A stretch of DNA of 53,980 bases. Origin: an uncultured Bacillota bacterium (lineage in GTDB: Bacteria; Bacillota; Clostridia; Oscillospirales; Oscillospiraceae). A program made the translations under genes and the position numbers. Below the pieces are notes generated by a model. The model did no database searches. It was given only the letters and a program-made list of their open reading frames with translations, and was not told the DNA's origin. The DNA lies in contig CANSXE010000006.1 of NCBI GenBank assembly GCA_947650875.1, forward strand, positions 1-53,980, read 5' to 3'. This document shows positions 29,627 to 38,834 of the stretch, piece after piece (position 1 is the stretch's first letter; each line of letters opens with the position of its first letter).

Positions 29627-31348
29627 TCAGCCCCAACCGCTGCTGTAGTCGGTCACGGTGTAGTTGAGGAACACCATTTCCCCCGCATCCACGCCGGAGA
29701 TGATCTCCACATTCTGGGTATCGGCCAGGCCGGTCTCCACGATAACGGGGTAGTAGCCCTCCTCCGGGGTGGGGTAGGTGCGCTTCTGTCCCATCTCCAG
29801 CTCAGGGTATTTCAGCTCCGGAATTTCGTCGGGCGCCTCGTCCCGCTGGACAAAGACCACGGCACACCGCTCGTCATCCATGTTACTGAAATACTGCACG
29901 CAGGCGTTGGGCACCATCACACACTCCGCCGACTCGCTGGTGACAAAGGAATATTGCAGGGTCATACCCTCCATCAGCGCGCCGCCGAAGTTGTCCACCG
30001 TCAGGGTGACGGGATAGTTGGTACCGCCGCCGGAGCCTCCGCCCATCATGCCGTCGCCCCCCTGTCCCCCGGACATGTCGATAGAGGTGACCAGACCCTG
30101 GAAGACATTGTCGCTCCAGTCCTTCAGCTCCACATAGCTGCCCGGCTTGATAAAGGAGATGTTCTGGTCGTTTACGTTGATGGTGACCAGCATGGTCACG
30201 TTGTTGGAGATCATAATCACCGTGTCGCCGCTCTTGACCTCCTGGCCCTCCACCAGGTTGCAGGAGGTGACGGTGCCGTCGATGGGGGCCACGGCGTTGA
30301 AGTCGGCCATGGCTTTCATGGCCTCGTCCAGCTTGATCTGCTGGGCCTGAATCTTCTCGTCAATGGTGGACGACCCTAAGTACAGCAGCTCCTCCCCTGC
30401 GGAGACATTGGCGTAGTTGAGCAGGTTGCCCTGGCCCGCCACCGGGCCGGCGGCCTTGGTAATGATATCCCGGGTCTCATAGAACTGGGTCTGGCCGTTC
30501 TCGTAGGGGTAAATCTCCGAGCCGTCGGAGGCGGTGAGGACGGCGGAGGCGTCCATGCCGGCGGTGAGGGTGCCCGGGTTGTCAAAGACAATTTCCGCCT
30601 CGAAGTGGACCGCCCCCTCGGGGGAGATGAAACTGACCCGGTTGACTTTCTCCATCCGGCCGGTGAAGGTCTTCATCACCGCGGGGATGGACACGTCCAC
30701 GCTCTGGCCCGCCCAGATTTCCCCCTCGTAGGCGTAGCTGAAGTAGAGGGAGAGCTTCAGCTTCTTGTCGTTGACCAGCGTGGCCACCTTGGTGCCCTCG
30801 CCCACCTGCTGATCAATCTGGAACTCCTCCACATCTATCAGCTTGCCGGCAAAGGGGGCCCGGACGGTGAGGTTGTTGGCCTCCTCCAGCAGTTTATCCA
30901 TCTCCTCCTGGGCCTTGGAGAGCTCGGTCTCCGCCGCCTCACTGTAGATGGTGTACAGTGGGTCGCCGGCCATAACGGTCTGCCCGCCGGCCACAAAGAC
31001 CTCCTGCACCACGCCGCTCTGCGTCAGGGTGATGGCGGCCGACTCCTTGGCCCGGGCGCTGCCCCGGCCGGACACCTTGCTCTGGATGGTGCCAATCTCG
31101 GCGGGCTGGGCGTAGATCTCCCCCAGCTCCGAGTCGTCGTCGGTGAGGAAGCGGTACAGGACGAAGCCCCCGCCTCCGAAAATCGCGGCGGCCACCCCCA
31201 GGGCGATAAGCCGCTTGACAATCTTCTGCCGGCCCTTCCCCGCCGGCTTTTTTACAGGGGGCTTGGGGGACGTGGCCGGCCCGTTTACTGTGGATTCATC
31301 CGTCTCCGGCGCAGGGGCGGCTGTCTGGTTTTCTTTCACTTCTGGCAT
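29627..31348 (-). CDS. Periplasmic-adaptor-like (HlyD/MacA family) efflux subunit
   Basis: A 573-aa membrane-anchored adaptor. After a Pro/Lys-rich cytoplasmic N-terminus of about 45 residues comes one membrane helix (about 46-68), then barrel-sandwich, alpha-hairpin (SKAQEEMDKLLEEANNL) and beta-barrel domains with the biotinyl-lipoyl-like motif GTVTSCNLVEGQEVKSGDTV. A Gly-rich insert (SGGQGGDGMMGGGSGGGTNY) is unusual. It links the MacB-like permease to the outside, perhaps across the thick wall. The ATG at 31348 follows TAGGAGGA by about 7 bases. First gene of the three-gene export operon. Confidence 0.9.
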   Translation of the reverse strand: MPEVKENQTAAPAPETDESTVNGPATSPKPPVKKPAGKGRQKIVKRLIALGVAAAIFGGGGFVLYRFLTDDDSELGEIYAQPAEIGTIQSKVSGRGSARAKESAAITLTQSGVVQEVFVAGGQTVMAGDPLYTIYSEAAETELSKAQEEMDKLLEEANNLTVRAPFAGKLIDVEEFQIDQQVGEGTKVATLVNDKKLKLSLYFSYAYEGEIWAGQSVDVSIPAVMKTFTGRMEKVNRVSFISPEGAVHFEAEIVFDNPGTLTAGMDASAVLTASDGSEIYPYENGQTQFYETRDIITKAAGPVAGQGNLLNYANVSAGEELLYLGSSTIDEKIQAQQIKLDEAMKAMADFNAVAPIDGTVTSCNLVEGQEVKSGDTVIMISNNVTMLVTINVNDQNISFIKPGSYVELKDWSDNVFQGLVTSIDMSGGQGGDGMMGGGSGGGTNYPVTLTVDNFGGALMEGMTLQYSFVTSESAECVMVPNACVQYFSNMDDERCAVVFVQRDEAPDEIPELKYPELEMGQKRTYPTPEEGYYPVIVETGLADTQNVEIISGVDAGEMVFLNYTVTDYSSGWG

Positions 31349-31419
31349 AGCGGCTTCCTCCTATTTTCAGCAGCCTGCCCCCGCAATGCGGGACAGGTCC
31401 AACTTGTACGCACTTCTCC

Positions 31420-31488
31420 ATTATATGCCCGTTCCCCGGGGGTATCAACTACAAGGCGGTTACAATTTATGTTAAGATTTCCTTAAGG
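31420..31488 (-). promoter_or_regulatory. Promoter and possible response-regulator site of the export operon
   Basis: On the minus strand TTGATA (31448-31443) and TATAAT (31425-31420) have a 17-bp spacer. Upstream of the -35 box three TTAA/TTAC-type half-sites occur with 11-12 bp spacing (plus-strand GTTACA, GTTAAG and CTTAAG at 31459, 31471 and 31482), the pattern of OmpR-type response-regulator binding. No two-component genes are in the window. Confidence 0.6.
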
Positions 31489-31570
31489 TTGGGCTTTCAG
31501 CCCCGCTCTTTTTAATATAGACGCAGGAAAATGGGGAAAGTTCCCTGTCCGGGAAAATTTTTCATAAACA

Positions 31571-31620
31571 AACGGAACCCCTCGAAGAGGGGCCGCTCTT
31601 CGGGGCGTTCCGTTTTGGGG
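31571..31620 (-). terminator. Long hairpin terminator of htrA
   Basis: AACGGAAC-CCCT-CGAAGAG pairs with CTCTTCG-GGGC-GTTCCGTT, about 18 pairs of 19, loop GGGCCG. TTTGTTT follows on the minus strand and TTTT on the plus strand. It lies 55 bp after the stop of the minus-strand protease gene. Confidence 0.75.
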
Positions 31621-31671
31621 GATACACAGAAAATTTTTAAGCCCTGGTCATGCTGACAAACCTACAGAATA

Positions 31672-33054
31672 TTACCACGGGAACATTCCGCCGTAAGGCC
31701 ACTCGTAGTAGTAGCCGTTCCCCTGGGAGGGCTGCTGCTGGTTCTCCTGGCGCGGGTTGTTGGCTTCGGTTTCGGCGTTCTTCTCGTCAAAGGTGATGGT
31801 CAGCTCCAGTTCCTGCTGACTGCGGATGACGGTGAGGGTAGCCTTGTCACCCGCCTTGTAGCCGGTGGTCAGGGCGGCGGTGAGGGCAGAGGAGGAGTCG
31901 ATGGCGGTGTCGTCGATGGCGACAATGATATCGTTGACCTGGAGCCCCGCCCTCTGGGCGCAGGAGCCCTCGGCCACATAGGACACGGCGGCGCCGGCGG
32001 AGATGCCGTACCGCTGGGCCTCGGAGGACACATTGGCCACCTGAACGCCCATATAGGGCTTGCCGGTGACATAGCCGTGGGTAATGAGGTCGGCCAAGAT
32101 GGTCTTTACGTCGTTGATGGGCAGAACAAAGCCCAGGCCCTCGGCGTTGACGCCGGAGGAGGATTGGGTGTATTTGGCGGTGGTGATGCCGACAACATTG
32201 CCGTAGCTGTCAAAGAGGGGGCCGCCCGAGTTGCCCGGGTTGATGGCACAGTTGGTCTGAAATACGTTCAGAGTGGTGCTGCTGCCGTTCTCACCGGTAG
32301 TAATCAGCCGGTCCAGGGCGGAGACCAGGCCGTCGGTGAGGGAGTAGGTCAGCTCGCCCAGGGGATTGCCGATGGCGTAGACCTTCTCGCCCACCACCAG
32401 CTTGTCGCTGTCCCCCAGGATGACGGGGGTGAGACCGCTGGCTTCAATTTTGATGACGGCCACGTCGTTGTCCTTCTCCCCGCCCACCAGCTTGGCGTCG
32501 TACTTGTCGCCGTTGGCGAAGGAGACCTCAATGGAGACACTCCCGGTGTCGTCCTCGGCCGCTTCCTCAATGACGTGGTAGTTGGTGGCGATGTAGCCGT
32601 CCTGACTGAGGACAAAGCCGGAGCCCGAGGCGGCAGAGGTGGTGGTCTGTCCCCAGATGTTCTGGGTGGTGTTCACCGTAATGCCCACACAGGAGCCCAG
32701 GTTGGCGGCGTAGAGCTGCTCCGGGGTCATGGGCTGGCCGTTGTTGGCGTTCACAATGGTCTCCACCTGGGGGCGATCCCCCTCGTAAATGGCTACGCGG
32801 TTGTCCGAGACGGAAAGCTGGGGGGCAAACCGCTGGTAGAGATAGGCGCCGCCCACGCCGGCGGAACCGCCCGCCAGAGTGCAGGCCAGCACCAGGGCCA
32901 CCACCTTGGCCGCGCCGCCCTTCTTCCGTTTGGGCGGCTTCATGCCGCCGGCGGAGAAGGGGGTGCCGGGCATACTGGGCTCCGGGTCCACATAGCCGCC
33001 AAAGCCGCCCCGGTAACCGTCGTTTTCACTGTTGTAAAAGTTGAATTCACTCAT
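31672..33054 (-). CDS. HtrA/DegP-family membrane-anchored serine protease
   Basis: A 460-aa protease-chaperone of the envelope. An N-terminal cytoplasmic, Gly/Pro-rich segment (1-48) precedes one membrane helix (about 49-71), a trypsin-like domain (about 110-310) with triad His160 (TNYHVIEEA), Asp197 (NDVAVI) and Ser276 (NPGNSGGPL), and one PDZ domain (about 335-425, GVQVANVSSEAQRYG onward). The Gln/Asn-rich tail ends in WPYGGMFPW. The start follows AAGGAG. It degrades misfolded exported proteins; closeness to secretion genes fits this, though it forms its own transcription unit. Confidence 0.93.
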   Translation of the reverse strand: MSEFNFYNSENDGYRGGFGGYVDPEPSMPGTPFSAGGMKPPKRKKGGAAKVVALVLACTLAGGSAGVGGAYLYQRFAPQLSVSDNRVAIYEGDRPQVETIVNANNGQPMTPEQLYAANLGSCVGITVNTTQNIWGQTTTSAASGSGFVLSQDGYIATNYHVIEEAAEDDTGSVSIEVSFANGDKYDAKLVGGEKDNDVAVIKIEASGLTPVILGDSDKLVVGEKVYAIGNPLGELTYSLTDGLVSALDRLITTGENGSSTTLNVFQTNCAINPGNSGGPLFDSYGNVVGITTAKYTQSSSGVNAEGLGFVLPINDVKTILADLITHGYVTGKPYMGVQVANVSSEAQRYGISAGAAVSYVAEGSCAQRAGLQVNDIIVAIDDTAIDSSSALTAALTTGYKAGDKATLTVIRSQQELELTITFDEKNAETEANNPRQENQQQPSQGNGYYYEWPYGGMFPW

Positions 33055-33218
33055 GATACAAACGCTCCTTTCAAAGCGGGATATTTCAGGCTTGCCCTGG
33101 AACTGTGGTTATCATAACCCTAAAATATGAAAAAAGCATGAAGAAAAACAGATATATTTTTGAATTTTTACGGGGAGATTTGGGGGAAATTGTGAACAGG
33201 CGCCGGGACGGAGGGAAT

Positions 33219-34373
33219 TTATTCCGGCCGTTCGCTGAGAATGGCGGCGATGTCCCTTGCGGCGGCTGTCAGGTCCAGGCGGAAGCCCCGGAACATACCC
33301 ATGCCCGCCAGATTGAGAATCACCAGCAGCACCACCGGGCCGAAGACCATTCCCAGCACCCCGGCCACCTTCATGCCCACATAGATGGACACCAGAGACA
33401 GGATGGGGGACAGTCCGGTCTGGTCCCCCACAAACTTGGGCTCCATCACCCGGCGAAACAGGGCGATCACCCCCCAGATGGCCATCAGCTCTGCGGCGGC
33501 GGAAAAATCCCCGGTAAACAGGGCCACAAAGGCCCAGGGCACCATCACCGTGCCCGCCCCAATGATGGGGATAAAGTCCATCACCGCCAGCCCCAGCGCC
33601 AGCAGCAGGCCGTAGGGCTGCCGGATGAGGAAAAAGCCGACAAGCAGGATGAAGAACACCCCCACCGACAGGAGAAATTCCGCCTTCACATAGCCGCCGA
33701 AGGCCCCCAGGGCGGTGGTGCGCAGCTGGCTTAAAAAGCGCAGCAGTCCCTCGTCCAGGCATTGGACCCACCGGCTGCGGAGATAGGGGTAGTCCGCCGT
33801 GAGCAGAAAGGCGGCCATGACAAAAATCACCAGGGCCACCAGAAAGCCGGGCAGGGCCATAGCCCGCTCTCCGGCCTCCAGTCCCAGATTGCCCAGGGCG
33901 GTGGGGGCCACCTCTCTGAGCCACTGGAACAGGCTGTCCCCCATGCTCTCTGCCAGCTCGGTCACCTGAGGGGGCACAAGGGTGAGGATGTGGACAAAAA
34001 ATTCCTCCAGCTGGTCCGCAACCCCTTGCAGGCTGTCCAGCAGGCCGCTCCAGTTTTGCGCCAGAGAGAGCAGCTGTCCGGCGGCGGCGTAGACCAGCAG
34101 GGCCAGTCCCCCGCCGATGAGCCCGAAGAGGAGGAGGAGAAGAAGCAGAGTAAGCGCCTGCCGGTTCCAGCCCAGCAGCCGCTGCAGCTTTTTCACCGGC
34201 GGATTCAGCATAGCGGCGAACATCAGCGCGAAGAGGAAGGGGGCAAACAGAGACAGCAGCGGCCGCCCCAATTTTATCACAAGCCACACCGCCAGGGCGG
34301 CCAGCCCCAGGCGAATGCCCAGCCGCAGCCAGAGCTGCCCCCGCTGGGGCCAGGTGAGCTGTTTGCGTTCCAT
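33219..34373 (-). CDS. AI-2E family transporter (YtvI-like)
   Basis: A 384-aa polytopic protein with about eight helices. Family features are the paired N-terminal helices (FAPFLFALMFAAMLNPPVKKL) and the C-terminal signature AVMDFIPIIGAGTVMVPWAFVAL. Characterised relatives export autoinducer-2 or act as Na+/H+ exchangers, and most members have no known substrate. The ATG at 34373 lies 8 bases after GGAGG; a TTG directly before it is also in frame. The proposed promoter lies in the repeat-containing gap to the right. Confidence 0.87.
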   Translation of the reverse strand: MERKQLTWPQRGQLWLRLGIRLGLAALAVWLVIKLGRPLLSLFAPFLFALMFAAMLNPPVKKLQRLLGWNRQALTLLLLLLLFGLIGGGLALLVYAAAGQLLSLAQNWSGLLDSLQGVADQLEEFFVHILTLVPPQVTELAESMGDSLFQWLREVAPTALGNLGLEAGERAMALPGFLVALVIFVMAAFLLTADYPYLRSRWVQCLDEGLLRFLSQLRTTALGAFGGYVKAEFLLSVGVFFILLVGFFLIRQPYGLLLALGLAVMDFIPIIGAGTVMVPWAFVALFTGDFSAAAELMAIWGVIALFRRVMEPKFVGDQTGLSPILSLVSIYVGMKVAGVLGMVFGPVVLLVILNLAGMGMFRGFRLDLTAAARDIAAILSERPE

Positions 34374-34390
34374 CAAGTGCGCCTCCTTTG

Positions 34391-34454
34391 TGCAGGGGCG
34401 GACACCGCCCGCTGTTCACGAATTGGGGACAGGCGCACAATGTGCGCCCCCACA
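34391..34454. repeat. 64-bp element related to the 27.5-kb repeat
   Basis: Ends TGCAGGGGCG and CGCCCCCACA (8 of 10 as inverted repeats), with hairpins GGGCGGACACCGCCC and GGCGCACAATGTGCGCC just inside each end. Same plan as the 111-bp element at 27537-27647, with a shorter centre. Confidence 0.55.
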
Positions 34455-34489
34455 TATATATAAGATACCACAAACCAGATGAATAATCT

Positions 34490-34527
34490 GTAAAATAAAA
34501 AGCCCGGCCGCGAAAAACGGACGGGCT
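34490..34527 (-). terminator. Terminator of degV
   Basis: On the minus strand AGCCCGTCCG and CGGCCGGGCT (one mismatch) form a stem around TTTTTCG, followed by TTTTATTTTA. Confidence 0.8.
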
Positions 34528-34533
34528 GAACAC

Positions 34534-35397
34534 TCAGACGCGGTAGATGAGACCGATGAGGTTGGGGCCGGCATTGATGGCGATGACTCCGCCGATGTGA
34601 AAGGACAGCGCGGGTTCCTCCCCCAGCTCCTGGCAGCACAGGTCCAGCAGCTTTTGAGCTTGCCCGTCGTTGTTACCCTGGATAACCAGGTAGGGGGTGC
34701 CGGCCCTGCGCTCGTTTTTGCACATCTCCACCAGCTTGGCCGACACAGTCTTTTCCCCCCGGACCTTGGCCAGAACCTTGGACTCCCCATCGGTAAAGGT
34801 CATCACGGGCTTCAGGCCCAGGGCCTCCCCCACAAAGGCGGCGGCGGCCGATACCCGGCCCGACTTTTTGGCAAAGCGCAGGTCCAGAGGAGAGAAAATC
34901 ACCCGCACATGGTCCACCCAGTCCTGAATGAAGTCCACAATCTGCTGAGGATCCGCTCCGCCGGCGGCCATTTTGGCCCCCTGGACCACCGCCCAGCCGT
35001 AGCCCATGGTGTAGTTCAGGGCGTCAATGATGTGGATATGGAAGGTCCCCTCCGCCTCCGGATGGTCGCGGTAGAACTCCCCCCGGGCCTGGAACGCATT
35101 GGAACAGGTGGCGGAACCCTTGGAGTTGATAGAGGTGTGGATCAGATCGGTGTATCCCTCCGCCCAGGCCTGCTCAAACATCTCAGTGAACACATAGGGA
35201 TTGAGCTGGGCGTGGGTGGGAATGGCGGGGGCAGAAAGGAGCATGTCGTAAAACTCCTCCGGCGTAAAGTCGAAGCCGTCGTTCAACTCCTTGTCCCCCA
35301 TGGCGATGGGGAAGGGGAGCACCTGGATATTCAGCTCCTCCCGCAGGGCGGAAGGGATGTCGGATGCGGAGTCGGTGGTGAATTTGATCCTGGTCAT
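34534..35397 (-). CDS. DegV-family fatty-acid-binding protein
   Basis: A 287-aa protein with the DegV start IKFTTDSASDIPSALREEL, the SSGT-like turn here written SINSKGSATCSNA, and the C-terminal domain ending HIGGVIAINAGPNLIGLIYRV. DegV/FakB proteins bind fatty acids and present them to the kinase FakA for phospholipid synthesis. The usual TSSKLSGT-type motif is changed (Lys-Gly instead of Ser-Gly), typical of diverged paralogues. The start at 35397 follows GAGGAGG; the longer frame overlaps the promoter. Confidence 0.88.
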   Translation of the reverse strand: MTRIKFTTDSASDIPSALREELNIQVLPFPIAMGDKELNDGFDFTPEEFYDMLLSAPAIPTHAQLNPYVFTEMFEQAWAEGYTDLIHTSINSKGSATCSNAFQARGEFYRDHPEAEGTFHIHIIDALNYTMGYGWAVVQGAKMAAGGADPQQIVDFIQDWVDHVRVIFSPLDLRFAKKSGRVSAAAAFVGEALGLKPVMTFTDGESKVLAKVRGEKTVSAKLVEMCKNERRAGTPYLVIQGNNDGQAQKLLDLCCQELGEEPALSFHIGGVIAINAGPNLIGLIYRV

Positions 35398-35458
35398 AAT
35401 GGACCTCCTCAAGGGGCGGAATGGCACGCCCCAAATTTTCAAACAGGAAAGCACCGCT

Positions 35459-35487
35459 ATTATGTCAGAAAATCCCTGTCTTGTCAA
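35459..35487 (-). promoter_or_regulatory. Promoter of degV
   Basis: TTGACA (35487-35482) and CATAAT (35464-35459) on the minus strand, 17-bp spacer. Confidence 0.75.
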
Positions 35488-35516
35488 ATTAAAAAACCAT
35501 AAAGGTCTGTTCCCTG

Positions 35517-36317
35517 TTACAGATATCTCTCAATTACCAGCATGGTCCGCCCCTTTTTTGTCTGCCCCGGGACCTCCTTCACAACGCACTTGCCCAGCCC
35601 CCGGCAGGTGAGCACATCCCCCTCGGCCACCTGATGGTCAGCCTTGAGACATTCCCGGTGGTTGACGGACACCTTGCCCGCAGAGATCAGCCCGGCCGCC
35701 TTCCCTCTGGACAGGGAGAAGCCGGCTGCCGCCACTGCGTCCAGCCGGGGAGTGGCCACGGTGTCCCGGATGGTCTTCACCCGGGGCGGCTGGGGGGCGA
35801 GCCGGTCCAGAGGGATCTCCGACAGATTTGCCTTATACCGCCCGGCCCCCTCCCACTGAGACAGGAGGATGGGGGCGGTCTCCCGCAGGACAACCACCTG
35901 GCACAGCCCCAGCCGGGGGAGGAGGATGTCCCCCAGCACCTCCCGGGTGATGCCCAGCCCCATAAGGGAGCCCAGGATGTCCCGGTGGGTGAGGGAGACG
36001 TCGGCGTGGAATTGGGCCTGGAGGGCGGTGATGGGGGCGTCCGGGTCGGCAAGGACGCTCTCCTCCTCCTGCCAGTCGGCCAGGAAAAGGCAGACGCTCC
36101 GCTCACTGTCCGGGTATCCGCCCCAGAACATGTGCCGGGGCTTTCCCCATGCGTTCAGCAGACCGGTCACCGCCGCCCGTTCGCCCGGGGAGAGAAATGG
36201 CGTGTGGGTGGGGACGCCGCGGCTCCGTGCCAGCTCCAGCTTGTCCAGCACACGGGCCAGCAGCACCCGCTCCGCCCCATCCCGGGCGCAGCGGTCCAGC
36301 AGCTCTTTTTTGGTCAC
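35517..36317 (-). CDS. ylmH: YlmH-like S4-domain RNA-binding protein
   Basis: A 266-aa protein. The N-terminal two thirds carry the YlmH pattern (FWGGYPDSERSVCLFLADW, then HRDILGSLMGLGITREVLGDI), and the C-terminus is an S4 domain (RLDAVAAAGFSLSRGKAAGLI followed by AGKVSVNH). YlmH rescues stalled ribosomes by binding peptidyl-tRNA-obstructed 50S subunits and is usually found next to divIVA and ylmG; here it stands alone. The start is GTG at 36317, preceded by GGAGGGG. Confidence 0.88.
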   Translation of the reverse strand: MTKKELLDRCARDGAERVLLARVLDKLELARSRGVPTHTPFLSPGERAAVTGLLNAWGKPRHMFWGGYPDSERSVCLFLADWQEEESVLADPDAPITALQAQFHADVSLTHRDILGSLMGLGITREVLGDILLPRLGLCQVVVLRETAPILLSQWEGAGRYKANLSEIPLDRLAPQPPRVKTIRDTVATPRLDAVAAAGFSLSRGKAAGLISAGKVSVNHRECLKADHQVAEGDVLTCRGLGKCVVKEVPGQTKKGRTMLVIERYL

Positions 36318-36349
36318 GGCGGTCCCCTCCCTGGCGTTATTTACGCCCC

Positions 36350-36378
36350 AGTATACCGGTGAAGAGGGAGCTTGTCAA
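36350..36378 (-). promoter_or_regulatory. Promoter of ylmH
   Basis: TTGACA (36378-36373) and TATACT (36355-36350) on the minus strand, 17-bp spacer, back to back with the divergent promoter of the phosphatase gene. Confidence 0.8.
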
Positions 36379-36388
36379 GGAATACGGG

Positions 36389-36417
36389 TTGACAAACGGT
36401 CCGGCCGCACCTAAAAT
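36389..36417 (+). promoter_or_regulatory. Promoter of the HAD phosphatase gene
   Basis: TTGACA (36389-36394) and TAAAAT (36412-36417), 17-bp spacer; its -35 box is only 10 bp from that of ylmH. Confidence 0.78.
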
Positions 36418-36445
36418 TGAGAAAACGTGTTTTTAGGAGGTCCCT

Positions 36446-37270
36446 ATGGGTAAATTTGACGGTCTGCTGCTGGCCAGCGATTTTGACGACACACTCTACG
36501 GCCTGGACCTGCGTATCCCGGAGCGCAATCTGAAGGCCATCCGTTACTTTATCCGGGAGGGCGGATACTTTGTCATGGCCACCGGCCGGGCCCACCGCAC
36601 CTTTGCCCCTTACGCCCCCCTGATCCCCATGAACGCCCCGGCAGTGCTGTCCAACGGAGCCGCTGTTTACGACTTTCAGGCGGACAGAATGCTGGAGCAG
36701 ACCTGTCTGCCCGACACGGCCCCCCAGGATTTGGGCGCGCTGATGGAGGAGTTTCCCTCCCTGGCTCTGGAGACATACCACGGGGAGGATATCTATGTCT
36801 GCCGCCCCAACTGCATTACCTTCGCCCATTTAAAAAAGGTGGGCTGCGGCTATACCGAGTGCCCGGTGGCGGAGATGCCTGGCCCGTGGGTGAAGGCCCT
36901 GTTTCACCAGGAGCGGGAGGTTCTGCTTCAGGTTCAGGCCCGCCTGCTGGCGGAGCACGGAGACCGGTATGAAGCTATTTTTTCCAACCCCGTCTACCTG
37001 GAGCTGACCTGCAAAGGCAGCAACAAGGGGGGCGGCGTGGCCCGGGTGGCAAAGATGCTGGGGGTGGAGCCGGGCCATATCTACTGCGTGGGGGACAACC
37101 AGAACGACATCCCCATGATGGAGCTGTCCGCCATCCCCTTCGCCCCCGCCAACTGTGCACAGGAGGTAAAGGACTGGGGCGCCCGCATCCTCTGCCACTG
37201 CAACGACGGCGTGATTGGCGATATTGTGGATATTCTGGACGGGCTGTATGGAGAAGGGGGCCGTCGATAA
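36446..37270 (+). CDS. HAD-superfamily Cof-type phosphatase
   Basis: A 274-aa hydrolase. Motif I is LLASDFDDTLYG with the nucleophile Asp12, motif II VMATGR, motif III the Lys in ELTCKGSNKGGG, motif IV GDNQNDIPMM, with a C2-type cap between motifs II and III. Such Cof/YidA enzymes dephosphorylate sugar phosphates, flavin or nucleotide cofactors; substrate unknown. TTAGGAGG lies 7 bases before the start. Its transcript probably ends near the long palindrome at 37331. Confidence 0.9.
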   Translation: MGKFDGLLLASDFDDTLYGLDLRIPERNLKAIRYFIREGGYFVMATGRAHRTFAPYAPLIPMNAPAVLSNGAAVYDFQADRMLEQTCLPDTAPQDLGALMEEFPSLALETYHGEDIYVCRPNCITFAHLKKVGCGYTECPVAEMPGPWVKALFHQEREVLLQVQARLLAEHGDRYEAIFSNPVYLELTCKGSNKGGGVARVAKMLGVEPGHIYCVGDNQNDIPMMELSAIPFAPANCAQEVKDWGARILCHCNDGVIGDIVDILDGLYGEGGRR

Positions 37271-37330
37271 GCGGTCAGTCCCTATGTTTGTTTGCCAAGC
37301 ACCCCCACAGGAAGGGAATCCTGTTGCATA

Positions 37331-37365
37331 AGATGGGCCGCATTCAAATTGAATGCGGCCCATCT
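37331..37365. terminator. Long palindrome between convergent genes
   Basis: Arms AGATGGGCCGCATTCAA and TTGAATGCGGCCCATCT, 17 bp each, around one base. It lies between the ends of the phosphatase gene (37270) and the minus-strand NhaC gene (37388). There is no T-run, so it may terminate transcription weakly or protect 3' ends. Confidence 0.6.
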
Positions 37366-37387
37366 GTCCAGAAGATGAAACGGGGGG

Positions 37388-38818
37388 TTAGAGGACAAAG
37401 CCAAAGACGACATAGAGGGTTGTCGCCAATGCGGCTGTGAGCAGTGCGTAGGGCAATTGCGTCTTGACGTGGGAGAACAAATCGGTGCCCACAGACATGG
37501 AGGAAAGAATGGTAGTATCGGACAGGGGGGAGCAGTGGTCACCGAAGATACCGCTGGACACCACCGCGCCGATGGTGAGCAGGATGTTGCCGTCCATAGC
37601 CACAGCCATGGGAATGGCAATGGGCATCATGATGGAGAAGGTCCCCCAGCTGGTGCCGGTACAGAAGGCCATGACGGCGCCCAGGAGGAACACGATGGCG
37701 GCACAGAAGGCGCCGTTGACGTTTTCACCCAGCAGGCTGGCCATAAATTCGCCGGTGCCCATGCCCTTAATGACACGGCCAATGGCGAAGGACAGCACCA
37801 GCAGGATAACCAGGCCCATCATGTTGCTGATGCCCTTCATCACACTGTCACCGAACTCCTTGGTGGTCATGATTCCCTGTTTGGTGTACATGACGCACAT
37901 AATAATCAGCGTGACGGTGACCGAGTAGAGGATGGAGGTGGTGCCGTCGCCCTCGGTCAGATTGCCGCCGCCGGTGACCAGAAGGCCCAGGAAAGTGCCG
38001 CCAATCAGGGTGATCAGCGGGAGCATCATATTCCACTTGTTTTCCTTGCCCTCTTCCACCAGGACTTCAAAGCCGTCGGTGTCGTTGAGCAGGGGGACCA
38101 CGCCGTCGTCATAGAGCTTTCCGGTGGTCTGCACCCGCAGCTCGGCTTTCTTCATGGGGCCCCAGTCCTTGCCGATGAAGATGTAGAACAGTACGAACAC
38201 CAGAGACAGTATGCTGTAGAACTGGAAGGGCAGACTGCTGACCAGGAGGTTCATGGGGTTGCCCTGAATGTATCCAGAAGCGATCTCGGCGGAGATCAGG
38301 CCCATGAGCATGGCGCCCCAGGAATTGAGGGGAATAATGGCATTGATGGGGGCGGAGGTAGCGTCGCAGATATAGGCCAGCTTCTCCCGGGACACCTTGA
38401 ATTTGTCGGTGAGGGGACGGGTGACCACGCCGGTGAACATGATGCTCAGCAGGCCGTCGATGAAGATAATAACACCGATGATAAAGGCCAGAAACATGGC
38501 CATCCGCTTGCTTTTGACCACCTTGCTCTGCTCGGTCAGATAGTTGACAAAGCCTTGAACGCCGCCGGAGACACGCACCAGAATGACAAAGGCGCCCATC
38601 AGAGCGGTAAACATAAAGGTCTTCAGGTTTCCGGCGTCGGTACACACGCCGATGATGACGTTGACGCCCTCATGAATGGCGATAAAAGGATTCCAGCCGC
38701 AGATAATCATCTGGCCGGTAAAAATACCGATCAGCATGGCGAGGGGGACCTTTCGTGTCACAATGGCAACCGCGAGGGCTAAGATAGGCGCAGCCAAAGT
38801 TAAAAACCCATATTCCAT
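37388..38818 (-). CDS. NhaC-family Na+/H+ antiporter-like transporter
   Basis: A 476-aa protein with about 11-12 helices of the NhaC family. Recognisable segments are DATSAPINAIIPLNSWGAMLMG, GDHCSPLSDTTILSSM and FCTGTSWGTFSIMMPIAI. Family members exchange Na+ for H+ or amino-acid/organic-acid pairs (MleN, methionine and arginine systems). As the last gene after a D-cysteine desulfhydrase-like enzyme and RidA it is more likely to take up or exchange the amino-acid substrate or its product than to control pH; that is inference from context. Confidence 0.87.
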   Translation of the reverse strand: MEYGFLTLAAPILALAVAIVTRKVPLAMLIGIFTGQMIICGWNPFIAIHEGVNVIIGVCTDAGNLKTFMFTALMGAFVILVRVSGGVQGFVNYLTEQSKVVKSKRMAMFLAFIIGVIIFIDGLLSIMFTGVVTRPLTDKFKVSREKLAYICDATSAPINAIIPLNSWGAMLMGLISAEIASGYIQGNPMNLLVSSLPFQFYSILSLVFVLFYIFIGKDWGPMKKAELRVQTTGKLYDDGVVPLLNDTDGFEVLVEEGKENKWNMMLPLITLIGGTFLGLLVTGGGNLTEGDGTTSILYSVTVTLIIMCVMYTKQGIMTTKEFGDSVMKGISNMMGLVILLVLSFAIGRVIKGMGTGEFMASLLGENVNGAFCAAIVFLLGAVMAFCTGTSWGTFSIMMPIAIPMAVAMDGNILLTIGAVVSSGIFGDHCSPLSDTTILSSMSVGTDLFSHVKTQLPYALLTAALATTLYVVFGFVL

Positions 38819-38834
38819 AAATACAACTCCCTTT

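Noticed and set aside
33112-34533. A 473-codon minus-strand frame over the AI-2E gene
   Set aside because: Different frame from the AI-2E protein, composition rich in Gly/Arg/Ala/Pro with no domain; shadow of the real gene.
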